In this document: in pieces, positions 6,805 to 16,697 of the stretch | How the letters are laid out: each line of letters begins with the position of its first letter | Position numbering within the stretch: the stretch's first letter is position 1 | Source: DASRCB01 sp035653295 | GTDB taxonomy: Bacteria > Acidobacteriota > Terriglobia > Bryobacterales > Bryobacteraceae | Reading direction: 5' to 3' | NCBI GenBank assembly: GCA_035653295.1 | Contig: DASRCB010000390.1 | Location: forward strand, 1-20,221 | Length of the DNA stretch: 20,221 nt | Notes under the pieces: generated by a model | Told to the model about the DNA's origin: nothing | Seen by the model: the letters and a program-made list of their open reading frames with translations, nothing else | Database searches by the model: none | Program-made: the position numbers and the translations under genes

Positions 6805-7119
6805 ATGATGAGCCTTCGCGGTGTTGGCTGTTCGGGCGTGCTGCTGGGCGCGCTGATGTTGTTCGGCTGCGGTGGCCCCGGTTACGTCGGAGTTGCCGTC
6901 GGGCCGCCGCCTCCGCCCTATGCGGTGGGAGCAGTCGGCTATGCGCCTGGTCCAGGTTACGTCTGGACCGATGGTTACTGGAACCTCAACGGCGGAAGGT
7001 GGGTATGGGCCCCGGGTCGCTGGGTCGTGCCGCCCCGCGGCTACCATCATTGGGAGCGCCCCCGCTGGGAGCGTCACGGCAACGGCTGGCGCCGCCACGA
7101 GGGCCGCTGGCGCAGATAA
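6805..7119 (+). CDS. small lipoprotein with Y/W/G-rich repeats
   Basis: The product is 104 aa. It begins with a hydrophobic signal ending in a lipobox-like LFGC (Cys22 would be lipidated), then a Gly/Pro/Tyr-rich stretch. Repeats of the WxxGxW type follow (YVWTDGYW, RWVWAPGRWVVPPRGY, then RWERHGNGW) and a very basic Trp/Arg-rich C-terminus. Such repeat proteins are found in cell envelopes but have no well-defined function. AGGAG at 6796-6800 is 4 bases from the ATG at 6805 and 7 bases from a second ATG at 6808, so the latter may be the true start. The gene stands alone after an 86-base gap. Confidence 0.78.
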   Translation: MMSLRGVGCSGVLLGALMLFGCGGPGYVGVAVGPPPPPYAVGAVGYAPGPGYVWTDGYWNLNGGRWVWAPGRWVVPPRGYHHWERPRWERHGNGWRRHEGRWRR

Positions 7120-7156
7120 AGCAGACGCCGAGCTGCTATGCTGATGGCGCCGCGCC

Positions 7157-7708
7157 ATGAACATCGCCCATCACTGGCTTTGCGGTTCCGCGCGCTGGCG
7201 CAGGGCGCTCGAACAACAAATCGTCCCCTGGGTGATCGGTGACGCGCCGCTCGGAGATAAGCTGCTCGAACTTGGTCCCGGTCCGGGCCTCACTACAGAT
7301 CTGCTGCGATCTCGCGCACCGCATATCACCGCGCTGGAGATCGATGCCACGCTGGCGCGCCGCCTGGCAACCCGCTTCGCCGGAGTCGGGGTGATCAACG
7401 GCGATGCTTCCGCCCTGCCATTCCCCGACGGCAGTTTCACAGCGGCGGTCGCCTTCACCATGCTCCATCACGTGCCGACAGCGGAGTTGCAGGACCGCAT
7501 CTTTCGCGAGGTGCGGCGCGTGCTCCGGCCCGGCGGCGTGTTTTGCGGAACGGATGGCCGCGCGAGCTTCGGCATGACCCTGCTGCACATCGCTGACACG
7601 CTCAACCCTATCGACCCACGCGCGCTCCCCGAGCGGTTGCGGGCGGCCGGCTTCACCGCTGTTGATGTCGAGGTCCGGCCCGGACGCTTTCGGTTTCGCG
7701 CCGCCTGA
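7157..7708 (+). CDS. class I SAM-dependent methyltransferase
   Basis: The product (183 aa) carries the Methyltransf_11-type core. Motif I is LELGPGPG (residues 37-44), followed by an acidic end of strand two in ALEID (59-63), GDASALPFPDGSF (82-94), a TMLHHV segment (101-106), and RVLRPGG (121-127). It would transfer a methyl group from S-adenosylmethionine to an unknown small molecule or lipid. It is short at the C-terminus compared with most relatives, ending soon after the RAAGFTAVDVEV strand. No clear ribosome binding site precedes the ATG. It has no obvious operon partner, being separated by 37 bases from the lipoprotein gene. Confidence 0.82.
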   Translation: MNIAHHWLCGSARWRRALEQQIVPWVIGDAPLGDKLLELGPGPGLTTDLLRSRAPHITALEIDATLARRLATRFAGVGVINGDASALPFPDGSFTAAVAFTMLHHVPTAELQDRIFREVRRVLRPGGVFCGTDGRASFGMTLLHIADTLNPIDPRALPERLRAAGFTAVDVEVRPGRFRFRAA

Positions 7709-7912
7709 GAGCGCGATCACAAGGTATCGCATGAATCGAATCAACAAGTTCCATACTCAGCTCTTTGCGGCTTTGCGAAGATCGTAATGCGAAGGCTGGC
7801 CAGGCTGAGCAGATTGTTCGATTCGTTCTTCGTTGCGTAGTTTGCAACCGCTGGGCGTCTTAACCGGCGCTAAACGGGGCTCCTCTCCGGATCGGTACCG
7901 CAAGGGATAACG

Positions 7913-8047
7913 ATGCGCATCCAATTAAACGACGAGGACAGCGTACACGCAGTGAGCTGTAGTCCGGACATCAGGTTCCGGGTTGCGGCGAGTGCGTTGA
8001 ATTGTGGTCCACCGGGCGTGAAAACAAAGCGTCCGGTCAATCAGTGA
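7913..8047 (+). CDS. possible 44-aa unknown peptide
   Basis: An ATG at 7913 is preceded by AAGGGA with about 5-6 bases spacing and opens a frame starting MRIQLNDEDSVHAV that ends at TGA 8045-8047. It resembles no family I know. The base composition and lack of conserved pattern make it only a candidate; an overlapping minus-strand frame is equally open, so the frame could be chance. Confidence 0.2.
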   Translation: MRIQLNDEDSVHAVSCSPDIRFRVAASALNCGPPGVKTKRPVNQ

Positions 8048-8069
8048 CGACGACAGAGCAGCCGGGTCC

Positions 8070-8095
8070 GGCCCGCGCCGCGAGCGGCGCGGGCC
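8070..8095 (-). terminator. GC-rich hairpin downstream of glnA (candidate terminator)
   Basis: GGCCCGCGCCGC (8070-8081) and GCGGCGCGGGCC (8084-8095) form a perfect 12-bp palindrome with a two-base centre, so in practice an 11-bp stem with a CGAG loop. It lies about 55 bases past the glnA stop on the minus strand. It lacks a T-run, so rho-independent action is uncertain. Confidence 0.4.
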
Positions 8096-8148
8096 CGCGC
8101 CTGCCAAACACTTTGAGGGACAAGTGTCCCCAGCTCGGCTGCACCACC

Positions 8149-9558
<1,410 letters not shown>

Positions 9559-9648
9559 GTTTGGCCTTTCTGTGTACGGATTGGAATGCGGCGGCGCGGC
9601 GGTCCGGGCAGCCGCGCGCATTGAATGCGAACCCGGAAGGTCAGAATA

Positions 9649-11883
9649 TCAGAGTCCGGCGGGCGCTTCGGGCCGGTGTTCGCGAATCAGCGCCTCGGCA
9701 GCCGGCGCCGGCATCGGGCTGCCGAACAGGTATCCCTGGGCCAGGTCGCAGCCGGCCTGCCGCAGGAGTTCGAACTGCGCCTGCGTTTCGACCCCTTCGG
9801 CCACCACCTCCAGACCAAGAGTGTGGCCGAGAGCCACCATGCTCTGCATGATCGCCAACGCCCGCATCGAGTCCGACAGATCGCGCACGAACGACTGGTC
9901 CATCTTGATCGCCTGCACCGGAAACATGCGCAGGTAGTTCAGCGAGGAATAACCCGTGCCGAAATCGTCGATTGCGAGGCGCACCCCCGCCTGCCGCAAC
10001 TCGGACATCAGCCCGGCAGACTGCTCCACCTCGCGCATGATGGCTGTCTCGGTCAGTTCCAGCACAAGGCAGGACGCGTCCACGCCCGAGTCCGAGATCG
10101 CGCTCCGCACGATCTGCGCGAACCCGGGAGCGCAAAACTGGCGCGCCGACACATTTACCCAAAAGCGCAGCTGCTTTGAACCCGGCCCCTGCCATTGCAC
10201 TGCCTGGGCGCACAGGCGCCGCAACACCCACTCGCCAATGGGGATGATCAGGTCGGCTTCCTCGGCAATGGGGATGAAGTCCGCCGCCGGGATTAGCCCG
10301 TATTCCGGGTGTTTCCAGGACAGCAGCGCCTCGAAACCGCACAGTCCGCCGTGCGCCCCGACCATCGGCTGGAAATGCAGTTCCATCTCGTTGCGGCCCA
10401 CGGCCTGCGACAGCGCGCGCTCCACCAGAAAGCGGCTTGGCTCGACCCCGGCCTTCAGCGGCGAGGCGTAGCTCTGGATGTGGCCCGGCCCGTGGTCGCG
10501 GGCGCGCAGCATGGCGATTTCCGCGTGACGCAGGAGCGCATCGGCATCGCGGCCCCCGTCGGGCCAGATGCTCGCCCCGATGCTGCAGGTCAGCGTGAGT
10601 TCGTTGCCCTCGATATGGAACGGCCGCGCAATGGCTTTGCGCACTACCTCCGCGAAACTGAGCACCGCGCGCTCGCTCGGACGGCCCATCACTGCCAGAC
10701 TGAACTCGTCGCCGCTGGAACGCGCGGCAATATCTCCCGCCTCGATCGACGTCCGGATCCGGTCGGCGACACGCTTGATGAGCAGATCGCCGGCCGTGCG
10801 ACCCAGCGCGCCATTCAGGTTCCGGAACCGGTCCAGGCTGATGCACAGCACGCCCACGGGCTGGCCGGCCGCCACGGCGGTGACCAGCGCCCTGCGCAGC
10901 GCGTCCACGTTCGCCAGGCCCGTAAGCGGATCGTGTTCAGTAAGCCAGGCGGCATGGATCTGCAGCTTTCTTTGCTCCATCATCATCGCCGCCAGGCGGC
11001 CAACGTTGCGCAGGATCTCGCGCGTGGCGGCGGCGGGCGGGTCAGCGCTGTGAGCCATGAAAAGGCCCAGCATTTCGCCGGAGCGCGACAAAAGCGGCGC
11101 CGACTCACACCACGGATACCCGAGTTGCGCGGCAATCTCGATGTGCCGGACTCGTTCATGCATGGCCGCTGAGGTTTCCGCGCTGTCGTGTTCCGCCGAT
11201 GGCAGCCCGCGCAGAGCCGAGGTCGCGCGGCGATACTCCTTCGGCAGCCCCGGGGCCGCGACGCATTCCACGGCCCACCCGTCGACCGCCAGCAGGGCGG
11301 CGCGGCAGTTCGGAGCATGGCGGTCCACCAGCGCCACCGCGGCGTTCAGGCACTCGGACACTGATGCGCCGGAAAGGAACCGCTCCAGAAGTTGTTCGCG
11401 TTCGCGCTCCAGAACGCCCCGCCGAATCCGTTCTGCGTTCTCGCTGTAGCGATCGAGCGCGCGGCCCGCGGAAAAGGCCACCAATTCCGTAAGCTGCATC
11501 TCGGCGGCGGAAAGTGCCTCGCGCCCGGGAAAGATGAGTGCTCCGCTGCCGCCATTGCGCCGCTTGAAACGCACCACCGCCGCGGAACCGAAATCGCGCG
11601 GCTCGCATGCCGCGATGCGGAGACTGGCGTGGTCCCACCCCCAGGCGCCGGCGCCGCCGCTGTTCAGTTCGACCTCGGAGACCTGCAGCAGTTCGCAAGC
11701 CAGCGGCAGATAATCCTGGGCCACGGCGACGTAGCTTTCGTGTTCTTTCCCGGAGATTTCGAGAAGCCGGCGCAGGAGTTCGCCGTTATCGCCGAACGTA
11801 TCCCGTGTGGGCATTATGCTTAGCGCCGATGCATGCGCGCAGCGCACCTCATCGGCCGTGTTTCCCCCTGGATTTCCGAACAT
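9649..11883 (-). CDS. GGDEF-EAL cyclic-di-GMP signalling protein with N-terminal sensor region
   Basis: The 744-aa product has no membrane helix. Residues about 150-310 look GAF-like, followed by a GGDEF domain (about 315-475) and an EAL domain (about 485-735). The GGDEF signature reads SGDEF (390-394), and the usual ND pair is NG (357-358), so cyclase activity is doubtful. The EAL domain keeps its key residues: EAL (518-520), the ELTETAIM loop, DDFGTGYSS (639-647), KMD, AEGVET and QGYLFGSP. It should therefore hydrolyse cyclic-di-GMP, perhaps with the GGDEF part sensing GTP. The start at 11883 overlaps a TGA (TGATG). A second in-frame ATG at 11814 is an alternative; neither has a strong ribosome binding site. 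Confidence 0.9.
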   Translation of the reverse strand: MFGNPGGNTADEVRCAHASALSIMPTRDTFGDNGELLRRLLEISGKEHESYVAVAQDYLPLACELLQVSEVELNSGGAGAWGWDHASLRIAACEPRDFGSAAVVRFKRRNGGSGALIFPGREALSAAEMQLTELVAFSAGRALDRYSENAERIRRGVLEREREQLLERFLSGASVSECLNAAVALVDRHAPNCRAALLAVDGWAVECVAAPGLPKEYRRATSALRGLPSAEHDSAETSAAMHERVRHIEIAAQLGYPWCESAPLLSRSGEMLGLFMAHSADPPAAATREILRNVGRLAAMMMEQRKLQIHAAWLTEHDPLTGLANVDALRRALVTAVAAGQPVGVLCISLDRFRNLNGALGRTAGDLLIKRVADRIRTSIEAGDIAARSSGDEFSLAVMGRPSERAVLSFAEVVRKAIARPFHIEGNELTLTCSIGASIWPDGGRDADALLRHAEIAMLRARDHGPGHIQSYASPLKAGVEPSRFLVERALSQAVGRNEMELHFQPMVGAHGGLCGFEALLSWKHPEYGLIPAADFIPIAEEADLIIPIGEWVLRRLCAQAVQWQGPGSKQLRFWVNVSARQFCAPGFAQIVRSAISDSGVDASCLVLELTETAIMREVEQSAGLMSELRQAGVRLAIDDFGTGYSSLNYLRMFPVQAIKMDQSFVRDLSDSMRALAIMQSMVALGHTLGLEVVAEGVETQAQFELLRQAGCDLAQGYLFGSPMPAPAAEALIREHRPEAPAGL

Positions 11884-12010
11884 CAGACGCGATATTCCAG
11901 CGAAAAGCGTATCAGATTCTCTTCGAGGATGTTGCCGGTGGGAAAAGCCTGAGGACCAGTACTGATGCCGCGGCTCAAGCCGGGATGGAAGAACCGCGGG
12001 CGCTCGAAAT

Positions 12011-12039
12011 GAAGGGGAAAGGGCCGGAATGTCCGGCCC
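12011..12039 (-). terminator. rho-independent terminator after trxA
   Basis: Read on the minus strand, GGGCCGGA (12039-12032), loop CAT, TCCGGCCC (12028-12021) form an 8-bp perfect stem. It is followed by a pyrimidine-rich tail (TTTCCCCTTC). It starts five bases beyond the trxA stop, the expected place to end the ribH-nusB-glgA-trxA transcript. Confidence 0.7.
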
Positions 12040-12044
12040 GCGAC

Positions 12045-12374
12045 TTACACGTGGGCGTCGACCATTTTCTGGACGTCGCCCTTGCCCATGGCGCCGACCC
12101 GCTGTTCCACCACGCGGCCGCCCTTAAACAGCAGCAGCGTGGGAATGCCGCGAATGTTGTACCGCATCGCGGTTCCGCCGTTTTCGTCGACGTTCAGCTT
12201 CCCGACCTTGAGGCGGCCGGCGTAATCGCTGGCGATGGCGTCCACGGTGGGGCTCATCATGCGGCAGGGGCCGCACCATTCCGCCCAGAAGTCCACCAGT
12301 ACCGGGACCTCGGCATTCAGCACGTCCTGATCGAAAGTTGCGTCATTGAAGGTTAGAGTGTTGGCTCCCGCCAT
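12045..12374 (-). CDS. trxA: thioredoxin
   Basis: This 109-aa protein is a cytosolic disulfide reductase of the classical thioredoxin size. The active site WCGPC (cysteines 34 and 37) lies in FWAEWCGPCRMM, and the cis-proline is in RGIPTLLLF (Pro78). The GGRVVEQRVGAM tail strand is also typical. The start at 12374 follows GGAG by 8 bases; an upstream in-frame ATG at 12422 would add a 16-residue tail unlike the family. It lies 69 bases downstream of glgA in the same direction and has a clear terminator behind it. Confidence 0.95.
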   Translation of the reverse strand: MAGANTLTFNDATFDQDVLNAEVPVLVDFWAEWCGPCRMMSPTVDAIASDYAGRLKVGKLNVDENGGTAMRYNIRGIPTLLLFKGGRVVEQRVGAMGKGDVQKMVDAHV

Positions 12375-12443
12375 TTGTTCTGCTCCACGTATCTGATGAT
12401 GGGGACGGCACAAAAGTTGCATAGCGGCCGCTCCCCGAAGGGC

Positions 12444-13874
12444 CTACATAAGAAGCTTACGATACAGCGCGGCATACTCGCCGGCCGAGGCCGCCCAGGA
12501 GAAGTCACGGCGCATGCCGCGGCGCATCATCTCCCGCCAGCGAGGGCGATCCCCGAAGGCGCCCACAGCGTCCCGCACGGCGGCGAGCAGCGCCGCCCCG
12601 CTGTAGTCCCGGAATTTAAAGCCCGTGGCTTCTTGCGGTGGCGCGGAAACAACGCTGTCCTCCAGCCCGCCCGTCGCGCGCACGATGGGCGGCGTGCCGT
12701 AATGAAGGCTGTACATCTGGTTCAGCCCGCATGGCTCATAGCGGCTGGGCATCAGGAACATGTCCGCGCCGGCCTCGATCATGTGCGAAAGCGCCTCATC
12801 GTAGCCGATGTGGACGGCGGCTTTCTCCGGATGAGCGCTCGCGATGTCACGGAACATCTGCTCGTACGATGCGTCGCCGGAGCCGAGAACCACCAGGAAG
12901 AGATCCTCGCGCATCATCTCCGCGGCGATCTGCGCCACCAGATCAAAGCCCTTCTGGTCCGTCAGGCGTGAAACAACTCCCACCACCGGCGCGCCGGGGC
13001 GGTCTCGCAGGCGAAAGCGATCGAGCAGAGCCTGCCGGCATGCGGACTTTCCCGACAGATCGGTCTCCGAGTAGTTGCGAGCGATCAGACGGTCCTTTTC
13101 CGGACTCCAGGTGTCATAATCGATGCCGTTCAGAATGCCGCTGACGCGATCCGAACGCGCGCGCAGGAAATTCTGCAGGCCGAAACCGAGATCGCCCTGG
13201 ATCTCCACCGCATACGTCGGGCTCACCGTGCTGATCCAGTCGCTGAAATACATGCCGCCCATCAGCAGGTTCAGGTTGCCGTAAAACTCCAGCAGGTTAG
13301 GAAGGAACAGGGCGGTGGGAATGCCCAGATCGTACAGCGCCGATGCCGGGAAGATGCCCTGAAAGCCGATGTTGTGAATGGTGAAGAGTACGCGGACACC
13401 GAAGAAGGTTGGATCGCCGGCAAACGTGTAGCGCATGAACAGCGGGGCCAGCGCCGCCTGCCAGTCGTGGCAATGCAGAATGCGCGGCCGGAAAAGATGG
13501 CGCATCACGCCCAGCACCGCGCGGCAATAAACGGCGAAGCGAATATGGTTGTCCGGGAAATCCGAACCGGCGGCGCCGTACAGTCCCGCGCGATCGAACA
13601 GCGGCGGGCAGCTTACCAGAAAACAGCGAACGCCGAGTTCCACGGTTTCGAAGATATCCACCAGGAACGAAGTCGGCCCCACCGTGATGCGCAGGTCGCG
13701 AAAGGCTTCGCGGGGCGCGGAGGCGAGCTTGGCATCGCGATACCACGGAAGAACGACGGCCACTTCCTCGCCGGCGCGAACCAGCTCGGCCGGAAGCGCG
13801 CCCATGACATCGGCCAGTCCGCCGGTCTTCACGAATGGCATCGCTTCCGATGCCGCCATCAGAATTTTCGGCAT
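12444..13874 (-). CDS. glgA: glycogen synthase (ADP-glucose type)
   Basis: The 476-aa GT5 enzyme extends alpha-1,4-glucan chains from ADP-glucose. It shows the N-terminal KTGGLADVMGALP motif (residues 16-28) that binds ADP-glucose, HCHDWQAAL (134-142), TIHNIGFQG (165-173), NGIDYDTWSPE (249-259), VSRLTDQKG (301-309), and the C-terminal PSRYEPCGLNQM (376-387) with the active-site Glu380. The length is normal. Its ATG overlaps the nusB stop by one base (TAATG), a sign of translational coupling. Its neighbours ribH and nusB are housekeeping genes, so pairing with glycogen synthesis is by location only. Confidence 0.95.
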   Translation of the reverse strand: MPKILMAASEAMPFVKTGGLADVMGALPAELVRAGEEVAVVLPWYRDAKLASAPREAFRDLRITVGPTSFLVDIFETVELGVRCFLVSCPPLFDRAGLYGAAGSDFPDNHIRFAVYCRAVLGVMRHLFRPRILHCHDWQAALAPLFMRYTFAGDPTFFGVRVLFTIHNIGFQGIFPASALYDLGIPTALFLPNLLEFYGNLNLLMGGMYFSDWISTVSPTYAVEIQGDLGFGLQNFLRARSDRVSGILNGIDYDTWSPEKDRLIARNYSETDLSGKSACRQALLDRFRLRDRPGAPVVGVVSRLTDQKGFDLVAQIAAEMMREDLFLVVLGSGDASYEQMFRDIASAHPEKAAVHIGYDEALSHMIEAGADMFLMPSRYEPCGLNQMYSLHYGTPPIVRATGGLEDSVVSAPPQEATGFKFRDYSGAALLAAVRDAVGAFGDRPRWREMMRRGMRRDFSWAASAGEYAALYRKLLM

Positions 13875-14320
13875 TACGGCTTCGCTTCGGCCCCCGCCTG
13901 CTGCGCGCCGCGATTCACGGCATCGAGCACGCCGTTGATAAACGAGACCGATTCCTCGCCGGAAAAGCGCCTCGCCAACTCCAGCGCTTCATCGATCACC
14001 ACAGCCGGCGGCGAAAGGCGCCCCGTCATCTCATAAACAGCAAGGCGGAGAATGTTGCGGTCCACGACGGGCATGCGCTCAATGGTCCAGTGCTCGGCTT
14101 TCTCGGCGATGCGCTGGTCGATCGTTGAAAGATCTTCGACGGTTCCGCGGGCGAGCTGTTCCATGAATTCGTCGCGCTCCGGGCGCTGGTCGTCCTCGCG
14201 TTCGATCCAGAGCGTCTCGTACATGGATGAGATGGCGCGGTCGACGGGCTGTTTCGCCAAATCGCACTGGAACAGCACCTGCAATGCGCGCTGGCGGGAT
14301 CGGCGGCGGCCACCGGGCAT
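13874..14320 (-). CDS. nusB: transcription antitermination factor NusB
   Basis: NusB binds boxA RNA with NusE (S10) and supports antitermination of rRNA operons. The 148-aa product opens with GGRRRSRQRALQVLFQCDL, the family's basic first helix. It also contains RIAEKAEHW, the R.P.VDRNILRLAVYEM block, VVIDEALELARRFS and the terminal SFINGVLDAV, all NusB hallmarks. It follows ribH by three bases, the ribH-nusB order seen in many bacteria, and overlaps glgA by one base. Confidence 0.95.
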   Translation of the reverse strand: MPGGRRRSRQRALQVLFQCDLAKQPVDRAISSMYETLWIEREDDQRPERDEFMEQLARGTVEDLSTIDQRIAEKAEHWTIERMPVVDRNILRLAVYEMTGRLSPPAVVIDEALELARRFSGEESVSFINGVLDAVNRGAQQAGAEAKP

Positions 14321-14323
14321 GGC

Positions 14324-14803
14324 CTAGCGCGCCTGGTCCCGGAGGCGGCGCAGGAGTGTCGCCATTTCCACGGCAGTCATGGCCGCGTCGAACCCCTTGT
14401 TGCCGCTCTTGGCACCCGCGCGATCGATCGCCTGTTGCACGTTCTCGGTGGTGAGCACTCCGAATGCCACCGGGACGTCAGTCTCTGCGGCGGCGCTCGC
14501 CAGACCGCTCGCGGCCTGCCCCGCGACGTAATCGAAGTGCGGCGTTTCACCGCGAATCACAGCGCCCAGGGCGATGATGGCGTCATGTTTCTTCTGCGCC
14601 GCGATGGTCTTCACCGTTAGCGACATTTCCCAGGAGCCGGGAACCTTTACGACATCGATATCGGCGGGATTACAGCCCGTGCGTGCCAGCGCGTCGAGCG
14701 CGCCTTCCAGCAGACGATCGGTGATGAAGCTGTTGAAGCGCGCCACCACGATTGCAAACTTCAGACCGCGCGCGTCAAACGTGCCTTCCATCACATTGGG
14801 CAT
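14324..14803 (-). CDS. ribH: 6,7-dimethyl-8-ribityllumazine synthase
   Basis: RibH condenses 5-amino-6-ribitylaminouracil with 3,4-dihydroxybutanone phosphate in the penultimate step of riboflavin synthesis and forms hollow capsid-like assemblies. The 159-aa product has the ARFNSFIT motif (residues 21-28), VPGSWEM (54-60), the loop GAVIRGETPHFDYV (80-93) with the catalytic His89, and PVAFGVLTTENVQQAIDRAG (111-130) followed by SGNKGFDAA. It begins a minus-strand gene run, divergent from lepA with 48 bases between them. No riboswitch fits in that gap. Confidence 0.96.
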   Translation of the reverse strand: MPNVMEGTFDARGLKFAIVVARFNSFITDRLLEGALDALARTGCNPADIDVVKVPGSWEMSLTVKTIAAQKKHDAIIALGAVIRGETPHFDYVAGQAASGLASAAAETDVPVAFGVLTTENVQQAIDRAGAKSGNKGFDAAMTAVEMATLLRRLRDQAR

Positions 14804-14851
14804 GGGATACTTGTGATTACAGGCCTCATTTTACCCCAGTGACATGCGTTG
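14804..14851. promoter_or_regulatory. short divergent intergenic region between ribH and lepA
   Basis: Only 48 bases separate the two start codons, so promoters for both must be here or reach into the genes. On the minus strand TAAAAT (about 14828-14833) is a fair -10 candidate for ribH, but no good -35 is seen. No strong ribosome binding site precedes the lepA ATG. Confidence 0.3.
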
Positions 14852-16663
14852 ATGGACCCACGACACATACGGAACTTCTCGATCATCGCGCATATTGACC
14901 ACGGGAAATCCACGCTGGCGGACCGTCTGCTCGAGACCACCGGGGCGCTTTCGCAGCGCGAAATGATGGAGCAGGTGCTCGACTCCATGGATCTGGAGCG
15001 CGAGCGCGGCATCACCATCAAGGCCCACGCCGTGCGCCTCATGTACCGGGCCAGCGACGGCAACGATTATCAGCTGAATCTGATCGACACGCCCGGACAC
15101 GTGGACTTCAGTTACGAGGTGTCGCGCAGCCTGCAGGCCTGCGAAGGCGCGCTGCTGGTGGTTGATGCGTCGCAGGGCGTCGAGGCGCAGACCCTGGCCA
15201 ATACGTATCTGGCCATGAGCCATAATCTCGAAGTCATCCCGGTGATCAACAAGATCGATCTGCCCGCCGCCGAGCCGGAGCGCATCCGCGAGCAGATCGA
15301 GCAGGTGGTCGGGCTTCCGGCGGGCGACGCCATTCTGGCCAGCGCGAAAAACGGCGTGGGCATCAACGATGTGCTGGAGTCCATCGTGCACCTGGTGCCT
15401 CAGCCGAAGGGCGATCCCGATGCCCCGCTGCGCGCGCTGATCTTCGATTCGTGGTTCGACCAGTACCGCGGCGTGATCATTCTCATGCGCGTGGTGGACG
15501 GGCGCATTCGCCTCGGGCAGAAAATCCGGCTGTGGTCCAACGGCCGTGTGTATGAGGTGGAAGGGCTCGGCTATCAATCGCCGCGCCCCGTGCCGACAGC
15601 GGAGCTGTCCGCCGGCGAAGTCGGGTTCGTGGTGGCCAACATCAAGACCGTCGCCGACGCGCAGATCGGCGACACGATTACTGACGACGAGCAGCCCGCC
15701 GCCGAGCCGCTGCCCGGCTTCCAGGAAGTCAAGCCCATGGTCTTCGCGGGTCTCTATCCGGTGGAGTCGCACGAGCATGGCCGTCTGCGCGATGCCCTCG
15801 AGAAGCTGCGCCTCAACGACAGCGCGTTCAACTTCGAGCCGGAGAATTCAGTTGCGCTCGGCTTCGGCTTCCGCTGCGGCTTCCTGGGATTGCTGCATCT
15901 CGAAATCGTGCAGGAGCGCCTGGAGCGCGAGTTCGAAATCGATCTGATCACCACCGCGCCCGGCGTGCGCTACAAGGTGACCACCACCGCAGGCGAGCTG
16001 ATCGAAGTCGATAACCCGACGAAGTTTCCCAATCCGGCGGAGATCAAACAGATCGAGGAGCCGATCATCGAGGCTACCGTCATCACCCGCGAAGAGTATG
16101 TCGGCGAAATCCTCAAGCTGCTGGAGGAGAAGCGCGGCGCCCAGAAGAAGTTCGAGTACATCGGCGCGGCGCGGGTGATGCTGACCTACGAGCTGCCGCT
16201 GAACGAGATCGTCCTCGATTTCTACGATCGCCTGAAGTCCGCCTCGCGCGGCTACGCATCGCTGGATTATCATCTCGCGGGCCATCGCATCTCGCCCATG
16301 GTGAAGCTGGACGTGCTGGTGGCCGGCGATCCCGTCGATGCACTCTCCATGATCGTGCACCGCGACCATGCCTATGAGCGCGGCAAAGAGCTGATCGAGC
16401 GGCTGCGCAAGCTGATCCCGCGGCAGATGTTCGAGGTCGCCCTGCAGGCCGCCATCGGAACCAAAGTCATCGCCCGCGAAAACATCCCCGCCATGCGCAA
16501 GAACGTGCTGGCCAAGTGCTACGGCGGCGACATCACCCGCAAGCGCAAGCTGCTGGAGAAACAGAAGGAAGGCAAGCGCCGCATGAAGCGGGTGGGGAAA
16601 GTGGAGATCCCGCAGGAAGCTTTCCTCGCGGTGCTGAAGGTCAGCGGCAGCGAGCAGGGATAG
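14852..16663 (+). CDS. lepA: elongation factor 4 (LepA), ribosome-associated GTPase
   Basis: LepA is a translational GTPase that binds ribosomes and affects initiation and back-translocation. The 603-aa product has all five G motifs: AHIDHGKST (residues 13-21), the switch I block RGITIKAHAV, DTPGHVDFSYE, NKIDLP and SAKNGVG. An EF-G-like domain III/V and the LepA-specific C-terminal domain follow, with KSASRGYASLDYHL, LVAGDPVDALS, YGGDITRKRKLLEKQKEGK and the final KRVGKVEIPQEAFLAVLK. The start is ATG 14852; a TTG one codon earlier is an unlikely alternative. The 3' portion of this gene is copied at the right end of the window. Confidence 0.96.
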   Translation: MDPRHIRNFSIIAHIDHGKSTLADRLLETTGALSQREMMEQVLDSMDLERERGITIKAHAVRLMYRASDGNDYQLNLIDTPGHVDFSYEVSRSLQACEGALLVVDASQGVEAQTLANTYLAMSHNLEVIPVINKIDLPAAEPERIREQIEQVVGLPAGDAILASAKNGVGINDVLESIVHLVPQPKGDPDAPLRALIFDSWFDQYRGVIILMRVVDGRIRLGQKIRLWSNGRVYEVEGLGYQSPRPVPTAELSAGEVGFVVANIKTVADAQIGDTITDDEQPAAEPLPGFQEVKPMVFAGLYPVESHEHGRLRDALEKLRLNDSAFNFEPENSVALGFGFRCGFLGLLHLEIVQERLEREFEIDLITTAPGVRYKVTTTAGELIEVDNPTKFPNPAEIKQIEEPIIEATVITREEYVGEILKLLEEKRGAQKKFEYIGAARVMLTYELPLNEIVLDFYDRLKSASRGYASLDYHLAGHRISPMVKLDVLVAGDPVDALSMIVHRDHAYERGKELIERLRKLIPRQMFEVALQAAIGTKVIARENIPAMRKNVLAKCYGGDITRKRKLLEKQKEGKRRMKRVGKVEIPQEAFLAVLKVSGSEQG

Positions 16664-16697
16664 CCCGCAATGGTCTGTGTCGCGAAATACAAACCTG

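Larger units (their letters stand above)
7709..8148. other. 440-base region without a confident gene
   Basis: This stretch between the methyltransferase stop and the glnA stop is visibly less GC-rich than its neighbours from 7709 to about 8050. It holds a possible 44-codon reading frame (7913-8047), a strong GC hairpin (8070-8095) and a small palindrome GGGACA-AG-TGTCCC (8117-8130). No tRNA, known RNA or protein family was recognised in it. Confidence 0.6.

Noticed and set aside
13374..14036. Plus-strand frame opposite glgA and nusB
   Set aside because: It spans the overlap of two well-supported minus-strand genes and has no family features.
14804..14851. FMN riboswitch upstream of ribH
   Set aside because: The gap is only 48 bases, far too short for the RFN element, and no conserved core was seen.
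14831..15778. 315-codon minus-strand frame opposite lepA
   Set aside because: Antisense shadow of the conserved GTPase domain, rich in His/Asp/Val with no recognisable domain.
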